Shown piece by piece: positions 13,394-18,810 of a stretch of 18,810 bases of DNA (its first letter is position 1; each line of letters starts with the position of its first letter). Below the pieces are notes generated by a model. It was not told the DNA's origin. It saw only the letters and a list, made by a program, of their open reading frames with translations, and made no database searches. A program made the translations under genes and the position numbers. The stretch comes from DASYYE01 sp035946955 (GTDB taxonomy: Bacteria > Actinomycetota > Actinomycetes > Streptosporangiales > Streptosporangiaceae), in the NCBI GenBank assembly GCA_035946955.1, contig DASYYE010000511.1:1-18810 (forward strand), given 5' to 3'.

Positions 13394-14661
13394 CCATCTC
13401 GGCCGTGGTGACCGGAATGGGCGTGGCCTCGCCCAACGGCCTGGGCACCCAGGCGTACTGGCGGGCGGTGCTGCGGGGTGAGAGCGGGATCGGCCGCATC
13501 ACCCGCTTCGACCCGTCGCCTTATCCGGCCACGCTGGCCGGTGAGGTTCCCGGTTTCGACGCCACAGCGCACCTGCCAGGGCGGCTGATCCCGCAGACCG
13601 ACCGGTCCACCCAGCTGGCGCTGACAGCCGCCCAGTGGGCGCTCGATGACGCTGGCCTCGGCCCTGATGAGCCCGCGCTCGCCCATGCCAGCGTGGTGAC
13701 CTCGAACGCGGCAGGCGGTTTCGAGTTCGGTCAGCGCGAGTTGCAGAACCTGTGGCGCAAGGGCAGCGGCTACGTCAGCGCCTACCAGTCGTTCGCCTGG
13801 TTCTATGCCGTCAACACCGGCCAGATATCCATCCGTCATGGGACACGGGGCCCGGGCAGCGTGCTCGTGGCCGAGCAGGCGGGCGGCCTCGACGCCATCG
13901 GCCAGGCACGCCGCCACCTGCGGGGCGGGACAGCGCTGGCGCTGACCGGCGCGGTCGAGGGGGCGCTGTGCCCCTGGGGCTGGGCCGGGCTGCTGGCCAG
14001 CGGGCGCCTCTCCACCAGCCGAGACCATGCCCGCGCGTTCCTGCCCTTTGACTCCTGCGCCGCCGGGCACGTGCCCGGAGAGGGCGGCGCCATCCTCGTG
14101 ATGGAGGAGCGCACGTCAGCGCTGCGACGCGGCGCCCCCACGGTCTACGGCGAGGTCGCGGGCTATGCGGCCACCTTTGACCCGCGGCCGGGTACCGGCC
14201 GTGAGCCTGGCCTGCGGCGCGCCATCCTCCTCGCGCTGGCCGATGCCGGGCTGGGCGCCGCTGACATCGGGGTGGTTTTCGCTGACGGGGCGGCAGTGCC
14301 CAGCCTGGACCAGGCGGAGGCTGACGCGATCACGGCGGTGTTCGGGCCCAGGGGGGTGCCGGTGACCGTGCCCAAGACGATGACCGGGCGGCTCCAGTCC
14401 GGGGGTGCCGCCCTGGACGTCGCCACCGCCCTGCTCGCGCTCTGGCACAAGACCATCCCGCCGACGGTCAACGTGGGCCAGCTCGCGCCGGGCGCCCGGA
14501 TAGACCTGGTCACCGCGGCGCCACGGCGTGCGGACATCGCCGCGGCGCTGGTGCTCGCCCGCGGGCACGGCGGCTTCAACTCGGCCCTGGTCGTCCGCGC
14601 CACGCCCCGCGGCGGCACCGGTCCTGACACAACCCCAGACCCCCACGACCGAAGGAGCTGA
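13390..14661 (+). CDS. Type II PKS chain length factor (KS-beta/CLF)
   Basis: A 423-residue KS homologue in which the active-site Cys is replaced by Gln163 in LVAEQAGGLDA, the hallmark of chain length factors. It pairs with KS-alpha and sets chain length by shaping the tunnel at the dimer interface. Aligned by eye to the actinorhodin CLF (GGFDFTHREF), this protein reads GGFEFGQREL at 109-118. The positions of Thr112 and Phe116 are thus Gly114 and Leu118, smaller residues compatible with a chain longer than an octaketide (for example a decaketide). The ATG at 13390 overlaps the KS-alpha stop (ATGA). The frame is open upstream to 13252, but that part lies inside KS-alpha. The ACP start is 2 bp after the stop. 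Confidence 0.97.
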   Translation: MTISAVVTGMGVASPNGLGTQAYWRAVLRGESGIGRITRFDPSPYPATLAGEVPGFDATAHLPGRLIPQTDRSTQLALTAAQWALDDAGLGPDEPALAHASVVTSNAAGGFEFGQRELQNLWRKGSGYVSAYQSFAWFYAVNTGQISIRHGTRGPGSVLVAEQAGGLDAIGQARRHLRGGTALALTGAVEGALCPWGWAGLLASGRLSTSRDHARAFLPFDSCAAGHVPGEGGAILVMEERTSALRRGAPTVYGEVAGYAATFDPRPGTGREPGLRRAILLALADAGLGAADIGVVFADGAAVPSLDQAEADAITAVFGPRGVPVTVPKTMTGRLQSGGAALDVATALLALWHKTIPPTVNVGQLAPGARIDLVTAAPRRADIAAALVLARGHGGFNSALVVRATPRGGTGPDTTPDPHDRRS

Positions 14662-14663
14662 GA

Positions 14664-14921
14664 ATGCGGGAGCTGACGCTGCGGGGCCTCATCGACATCA
14701 TGCGAGAGTGCGCTGGCGTGGACGAAACCGTCGACCTGGACAGTGAGGTCGGCGATGTCTCGTTCGAAGACCTCGGCTACGACTCGGTCGCGCTGCTGGA
14801 GACGGCAGGCCGGATCGAGCGCGAGTTCGGGGTCGTGCTCGGCGACGAGACCGTGGAAGAGGCCAAGACCCCGCAACTGCTGCTGGACTGCGTCAACCAG
14901 CGGATAGCGGGAGCGGCATGA
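14664..14921 (+). CDS. Type II PKS acyl carrier protein
   Basis: An 85-residue acidic four-helix carrier protein. The phosphopantetheine attachment site is Ser41 in LGYDSVALLE. Length and sequence (LRGLIDIMRECAG...FEDLGYDSVALLETAGRIEREFGV) fit aromatic polyketide ACPs. It holds the growing poly-beta-ketone for the ketosynthase pair and the cyclases. GAAGGAG at 14651-14657 lies 6 nt before the ATG. The stop overlaps the next start as ATGA. No dedicated malonyl transferase or phosphopantetheinyl transferase gene is nearby; type II systems usually borrow the fatty acid synthase transferase. Confidence 0.96.
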   Translation: MRELTLRGLIDIMRECAGVDETVDLDSEVGDVSFEDLGYDSVALLETAGRIEREFGVVLGDETVEEAKTPQLLLDCVNQRIAGAA

Positions 14922-16732
14922 CAAGCACAGCTGCCCTGCCGCAGCGGGACACGCAGGCAGCAGTCCCCCCAGTGCCCGGCGGCCACGGTGTGGCCGCCCT
15001 TGACGTGGCGCCGTGGATCCTGTGCCACGACTGCCGCATGATCGTCTACGGCAAGCGACTGGCGAGGAACTGGCAGGTGTGCCCGCACTGCGGCCACCAC
15101 CGTCAGCTCACCGCGCACGAGCGGGTCGCGCTGCTGTTCGACGAGGGCAGTGTGGCGGAGTTCGAGACGCCGCGGGTCAGCGTGGACCCGCTCGGGTTCA
15201 GCGATGTCCGGCCGTACACCCAGCGGCTGCACGAGGCCCGGGAACGCACGGGCCTGCGCGAGGCGGTGGTGTGCGTACGTGGCCGGATCGAAGGCAACCT
15301 CCTCGTCGCGGCCGTCATGGACTTCCGTTTCCTCGGTGGCAGCCTGGGGACCGGCGTCGGCGAGGCCATCACCCGGTGCGCGGAGATCGCACTCGCTGAC
15401 CGGGTGCCGCTGCTCGTGGTCAGCGCGTCAGGAGGGGCGCGCATGCAGGAGGGCGCGCTCTCACTGATGCAGATGGCCAAGACCAGCCAGGCGATCGCGA
15501 TGCTGGACGAGGCGGGGATCCTGACGCTGTCCCTCGTGACCGACCCCACCTACGGTGGCGTGGCGGCCTCCTACGCCACGCTCTGCGATGTGATCATCGC
15601 CGAACCCGGCGCCCGGCTGGGGTTCGCCGGCCCGCGGGTGGTCATGCAGACCATCCGGCAGAACCTCCCTGCCGGGTTTCAGACGGCCGAATACCTGCTC
15701 AAGCACGGCCTGATCGACATGGTGAGGCCGAGGGCAGCGCTGCGCCACACACTGGGCCGTCTCCTCGCGCTCGGGTCCGGGCCACGCCGGTGTGCCGCAG
15801 CGCCAGCCAGTGACCCGTGCGCAGGTGACGACCTGGCACGCGGCGAGCACGCGCCGGCGGTCCCGGATACGGTCATCACAGACCCCGGCCAGCTCCCGGA
15901 GAGGGACCCGTGGGAGACCGTGCGTCTCGCGCGGGACCTCGCGAGGCCCGGCACGCTCGACTACGTCGCACACATGTGCGAAGAGTTCGAAGAGCTGCGG
16001 GGCGACAGGCAGGGCGGCGACTGTCCCGCGATCGTGGGCGGCCTGGCACGGGTCGGCGGCACCCCGATCGTGCTGATCGGGCACCAGAAGGGGCACAATG
16101 CCGCCGAGCTGACAGCCAGGAACTTCGGCATGGCCCTGCCCAGCGGCTACCGCAAAGCCGCGCGGCTGATGCGGCTGGCCGCCAAGCTCGGCATCCCTGT
16201 CGTCACCCTCATCGACACTCCCGGTGCCTTCCCCGGAGTGAGCGCGGAAGAGCAGGGACAGTCGGCCGCGATCGCCGAGAACCTGCGGCTGATGGCCAGC
16301 CTGCCGGTACCGGTCGTCACAGTGATCACCGGCGAGGGGGGCAGCGGGGGCGCGCTCGCCCTAGCCGTCGCGGACCGTGTCTACATCCACGCCGACGCGA
16401 CCTACTCGGTGATCAGCCCAGAAGGATGCGCGGCCATCCTGTGGAAGGACTCATCGGCTGCGCGGCTGGCTGCCGCCTCCCTGGGTGTCGGCGCCCGGGA
16501 CCTCTTGCGGCTCGGCGTCGTGGACGGCGTGGTCCCAGCTGCGGGCTCCCGTGATGCCGCGACAGTGGCCTCCCAGGTGCGGCAGGTGGTCTGCCAGGCG
16601 CTCGACGGGCTCACCCGGCTTCCCTCACGGGAGTTGCTGGCCAGCAGGAGGGCGCGGTTCCGCCGCTACGGTGTCATGACAGACGCCGAGGGTGCCGCGG
16701 GCGTGCCGGTGGCCACGGGGGCCGCCTCATGA
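14918..16732 (+). CDS. Fused acetyl-CoA carboxylase carboxyltransferase (AccD-AccA)
   Basis: A 604-residue fusion of the E. coli-type beta and alpha carboxyltransferase subunits. The AccD half (about 30-285) has the Zn ribbon Cys36-x2-Cys39 and Cys55-x2-Cys58, then SGGARMQEG at 171-179. A linker rich in Ala, Pro and charged residues (about 286-330) leads to the AccA half (330-580), with GHQKG at 388-392, DTPGAFPG at 433-440, GEGGSGGAL at 472-480 and SPEGCAAILWK at 500-510. It transfers CO2 from biotin to acetyl-CoA, making malonyl-CoA. Its place directly after the ACP, with ATGA overlaps on both sides, suggests extender supply dedicated to this PKS. Most actinobacterial carboxylases instead use a single-chain AccB/PccB-type transferase, so this architecture is unusual for the host group. 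Confidence 0.94.
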   Translation: MTSTAALPQRDTQAAVPPVPGGHGVAALDVAPWILCHDCRMIVYGKRLARNWQVCPHCGHHRQLTAHERVALLFDEGSVAEFETPRVSVDPLGFSDVRPYTQRLHEARERTGLREAVVCVRGRIEGNLLVAAVMDFRFLGGSLGTGVGEAITRCAEIALADRVPLLVVSASGGARMQEGALSLMQMAKTSQAIAMLDEAGILTLSLVTDPTYGGVAASYATLCDVIIAEPGARLGFAGPRVVMQTIRQNLPAGFQTAEYLLKHGLIDMVRPRAALRHTLGRLLALGSGPRRCAAAPASDPCAGDDLARGEHAPAVPDTVITDPGQLPERDPWETVRLARDLARPGTLDYVAHMCEEFEELRGDRQGGDCPAIVGGLARVGGTPIVLIGHQKGHNAAELTARNFGMALPSGYRKAARLMRLAAKLGIPVVTLIDTPGAFPGVSAEEQGQSAAIAENLRLMASLPVPVVTVITGEGGSGGALALAVADRVYIHADATYSVISPEGCAAILWKDSSAARLAAASLGVGARDLLRLGVVDGVVPAAGSRDAATVASQVRQVVCQALDGLTRLPSRELLASRRARFRRYGVMTDAEGAAGVPVATGAAS

Positions 16733-17238
16733 ACAGCCAACTGACAGACACGTCGGCGGATGACTCCGGGAACCTGGCTGACCTCCTCACGGAGGTTCGC
16801 TCCACGGCACTCGAACTCGTGCGCAGTGCACCTGTCACACCCACCACTCTGCGGGTTCGGGCAGGCGGTGTTGCCGTGGAGATGGAGTGGGCACCTGCGC
16901 ATGCCATCGGACCCGCGGTGACCATGCCGACGCCGGATGCCACGGCTGGCGGGGTGTTGGTGCAGGTACCCGAGGTTCCGGCCAGCGGCCACGCCCTGTG
17001 CGCGCCTGCCGTGGGCGTCTTCTACCGATCACCCGCGCCGGGCGCGGAGCCATTCGTCGGGGTCGGCGACACCGTCCAGCCCGGCCAGCAGGTGGGCATC
17101 GTCGAAGCGATGAAGCTGATGATCCCTGTCGAGGCGGACCGCGCGGGGCGTGTCACGGACATCCTGGTGGCGGACGGGAAGCCGGTCGAGTACGCGGAGC
17201 CGCTGCTGACCCTCGACCCGCTCGGCGGTGCGGCGTGA
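16729..17238 (+). CDS. accB: Biotin carboxyl carrier protein (AccB)
   Basis: A 169-residue carrier with a variable N-terminal region, a Pro-containing linker and a C-terminal biotinyl domain (about 88-165). The biotin attachment site is Lys129 in VEAMKLM. CAPAVGVFYRSPAPGAEPFV matches the start of the E. coli AccB biotinyl domain. It carries carboxybiotin between the biotin carboxylase and the carboxyltransferase. It is encoded separately from the biotin carboxylase, unlike the fused BC-BCCP alpha subunit typical of actinobacteria. The start ATG overlaps the AccD-AccA stop (ATGA), and its stop overlaps the AccC start (GTGA). A host biotin-protein ligase is needed for activation. Confidence 0.94.
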   Translation: MNSQLTDTSADDSGNLADLLTEVRSTALELVRSAPVTPTTLRVRAGGVAVEMEWAPAHAIGPAVTMPTPDATAGGVLVQVPEVPASGHALCAPAVGVFYRSPAPGAEPFVGVGDTVQPGQQVGIVEAMKLMIPVEADRAGRVTDILVADGKPVEYAEPLLTLDPLGGAA

Positions 17239-18605
17239 GCGCCGGCCCGCCGCTGCGCAGTGTGCTGATCGCCAACCGAGGGGAGATCGCGCTCCGGATC
17301 GCACGGGCCTGCCGGGAGGCGGGTATCCGGGCGATCGCGGTTTACTCCACCGAGGACCAGGACTCTGCTGCTGTCCGGTTCGCCGACGAGGCCGTCCACA
17401 TCGGGCCCGCACCAGCCCAGCACAGCTACCTGAACATGGCGGCGATCATCGAGGCGGCACGGCGGACCGGCGCGGAGGCCGTCCATCCCGGCTACGGTTT
17501 CCTGTCGGAGAGCTCGGACTTCGCGGAGGCGTGCGCAGCCAGCGGCCTGCTGTTCATCGGGCCCCCACCAGCGGTGATCGAGACCCTCAACGACAAGACC
17601 TCCGCCAGGCGGCTCATGGCCAGCGCGGGCCTGCCCGTGCTGCCCGGCAGCCTAGGCCCGGTCAACCACGCTGAGGACGCCCGTGCGGTCGCCGGTGAGA
17701 CCGGGTACCCCTTGATCATCAAGGCAGCCGCCGGCGGCGGCGGGCGTGGCATACGGGTGGTGCGCGAGCCCGCGGACCTCGGTGCCGCCTACCGGGAGGT
17801 GCGGGCCAGCGCCCAGACGCTGTTCGGCGACTCCCGGGTCTACCTGGAGCGCTACCTGGAGTCGCCACGGCACGTGGAGGTCCAGGTGCTGTGCGACGGG
17901 CACGGAGCAGTGGTCCACCTGGGCGAGCGTGACTGCACGGTGCAGCGCAGGCACCAGAAGCTGGTCGAGGAGTCACCCGCCCCCGGCGTGGCCGCCGCGA
18001 TCCGCGACCGCATGGCTGAGGCCGCGGTGCGGGGCGCCCTCGCGGCCGGGTATGTGGGTGCCGGCACGTTCGAGTTCCTGGTGGACACCGACGGCGGCTG
18101 GTACTTCATCGAGGCGAACCCGCGGATCCAGGTGGAGCACCCGGTGACCGAAATGGTCACCGGCATCGACCTGGTCGCGCAGCAGTTCCAGATCGCCGCC
18201 GGGCGGCCGCTGCGGATGAGGCAGGACGATGTGTGCTGCCGCGGGGTGGCCATCGAGTGCCGGATCAACGCCGAGGACCCCGACCGGGGGTTCGCGCCGG
18301 CGCCCGGCACACTGACCGAGTTCAGCCCGCCAGCTGGGCCGTTCGTCCGGGTGGACACCCACGGCCACCCCGGGTACCGGATCGCACGCTCCTATGACTC
18401 ATTGCTCGCCAAGGTCGTGGTGTGGGCACCTGACCGGTCACAGGCCATGGCCAGGATGCTGCGGGCACTCAGCGAGTTCACGGTCGCTGGCCCCGGTGTC
18501 GCGACAACGGGCCCGCTGCTCGCGAAGGTCATCGGCCACCCGCTGTTCCGCGACGCCAAGCATGACACCGGGCTGGTCGACGACATCCTGCTCACACGCG
18601 CCTGA
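17235..18605 (+). CDS. accC: Acetyl-CoA carboxylase biotin carboxylase (AccC)
   Basis: A 456-residue ATP-grasp enzyme, close to E. coli AccC (449). The N-terminal SVLIANRGEIALRIARAC is at 9-26, HPGYGFLSE at 84-92, the glycine-rich lid KAAAGGGGRGI at 163-173, RRHQKLVEE at 238-246, and the metal/catalytic segment FIEANPRIQVEH at 291-302. It uses ATP and bicarbonate to carboxylate the biotin on AccB. There is no biotinyl domain at its C-terminus, consistent with the separate AccB gene. The GTG at 17235 overlaps the AccB stop (GTGA), and the protein then begins right at the conserved domain. The frame is open upstream to 16887, but that part lies within accB. It is the last gene of the operon; the convergent RmlD gene ends 12 bp away. 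Confidence 0.95.
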   Translation: MSAGPPLRSVLIANRGEIALRIARACREAGIRAIAVYSTEDQDSAAVRFADEAVHIGPAPAQHSYLNMAAIIEAARRTGAEAVHPGYGFLSESSDFAEACAASGLLFIGPPPAVIETLNDKTSARRLMASAGLPVLPGSLGPVNHAEDARAVAGETGYPLIIKAAAGGGGRGIRVVREPADLGAAYREVRASAQTLFGDSRVYLERYLESPRHVEVQVLCDGHGAVVHLGERDCTVQRRHQKLVEESPAPGVAAAIRDRMAEAAVRGALAAGYVGAGTFEFLVDTDGGWYFIEANPRIQVEHPVTEMVTGIDLVAQQFQIAAGRPLRMRQDDVCCRGVAIECRINAEDPDRGFAPAPGTLTEFSPPAGPFVRVDTHGHPGYRIARSYDSLLAKVVVWAPDRSQAMARMLRALSEFTVAGPGVATTGPLLAKVIGHPLFRDAKHDTGLVDDILLTRA

Positions 18606-18617
18606 GGCGACCGGCCG

Positions 18618-18810
18618 TCACTGAGCGCTGGGAGCCTCCGCGGCGGCCAGGCCGGGCAGCGCCCGCGCCAGGGATGTCCGCCAGCCCCCGATCGGCGGTA
18701 CCCCGCACCTGGCCCAGCCGTCGTGGCCGAGCACACTGTAGGCCGGGCGGGGTGCCGGGCGGCCCAGGGAACTGCTGGCGGCCGGCCGCACCCGGTCCTG
18801 GTCGGCGCCG
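18618..18810 (-). CDS. dTDP-4-dehydrorhamnose reductase (RmlD-type), C-terminal part
   Basis: The minus strand from the window edge reads an open frame ending at a TGA (18618-18620). It encodes about 63 residues, with RPAPRPAYSVLGHDGW followed by PPIGGWRTSLARALPGL. This is the typical C-terminal signature of RmlD-family reductases, which reduce C4 of the dTDP-4-keto-L-sugar to give dTDP-L-rhamnose. The catalytic domain lies outside the window. With the RmlC-type epimerase encoded at 3658-4251 it supports an L-rhamnose or related L-6-deoxyhexose in the product. The stop is 12 bp from the convergent accC stop, with no clear hairpin between. Confidence 0.85.
   Translation of the reverse strand, partial: GADQDRVRPAASSSLGRPAPRPAYSVLGHDGWARCGVPPIGGWRTSLARALPGLAAAEAPSAQ

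Noticed and set aside
16887..17234. In-frame N-terminal extension of biotin carboxylase
   Set aside because: It lies inside accB in another frame, has no family similarity, and the GTG at 17235 begins exactly at the conserved domain.
1..18810. tRNA/rRNA genes, CRISPR arrays, insertion sequences, transposases or attachment sites
   Set aside because: No cloverleaf, spacer-repeat array, transposase motif or flanking target duplication was seen; the whole window is accounted for by biosynthetic genes and short intergenic regions (the largest about 214 bp).

Overview
The window is a GC-rich actinomycete (Streptomyces-like) segment from inside a type II (aromatic) polyketide biosynthetic gene cluster. 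The evidence is strong third-position G/C bias, GTG starts, overlapping ATGA/GTGA gene junctions and a complete minimal PKS. Both window edges cut through cluster genes, so the cluster continues on each side.

Layout, left to right. (1) 1-3598, plus strand: tail of a TylF/MycF-type sugar O-methyltransferase, an aldo/keto reductase, a PadR-family repressor, then a DrrA/DrrB-like ABC exporter pair. A consensus-like promoter overlapped by a perfect 16-bp palindrome precedes the PadR gene. (2) 3610-3649: perfect 19-bp hairpin terminator. (3) 3658-4251, minus: RmlC/EvaD-type dTDP-sugar epimerase. (4) 4463-7227, plus: didomain aromatase/cyclase, acyl-CoA ligase, small antibiotic-biosynthesis monooxygenase. 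(5) 7299-11889, minus: SnoaL-like protein, PF04199 (DpsY/OxyN/MtmY-type) cyclase, FAD monooxygenase, an SDR with an unusual Y-x6-K active site, and a MycE/ElmM-type sugar O-methyltransferase. (6) 12104-18605, plus: KS-alpha, chain length factor, ACP, then a complete E. coli-type acetyl-CoA carboxylase (fused AccD-AccA, AccB, AccC), with every junction overlapping or separated by 2 bp. (7) 18618 to the end, minus: C-terminus of an RmlD-type dTDP-4-dehydrorhamnose reductase.

How it may work: the carboxylase supplies malonyl-CoA in step with the minimal PKS. The chain is folded by the aromatase and the PF04199 cyclase. The acyl-CoA ligase may activate a late free-acid intermediate for last-ring closure, as proposed for MtmL/OxyH-type enzymes. 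The monooxygenases and reductases tailor the aglycone. RmlC and RmlD point to an L-rhamnose-type sugar, and the two different sugar O-methyltransferases suggest it is multiply O-methylated, as in elloramycin-like compounds. The ABC exporter under PadR control is probable self-resistance. No glycosyltransferase, PKS C9 ketoreductase, RmlA/RmlB or SARP activator gene is in this window; they are expected nearby.

The most interesting regulatory observation is that the divergent KS-alpha/methyltransferase promoter region carries two back-to-back 11-bp-period heptamer repeats with the geometry of SARP-activator sites (repeat, 8 nt, -10-like hexamer). A third copy of the same arrangement precedes the aromatase gene.
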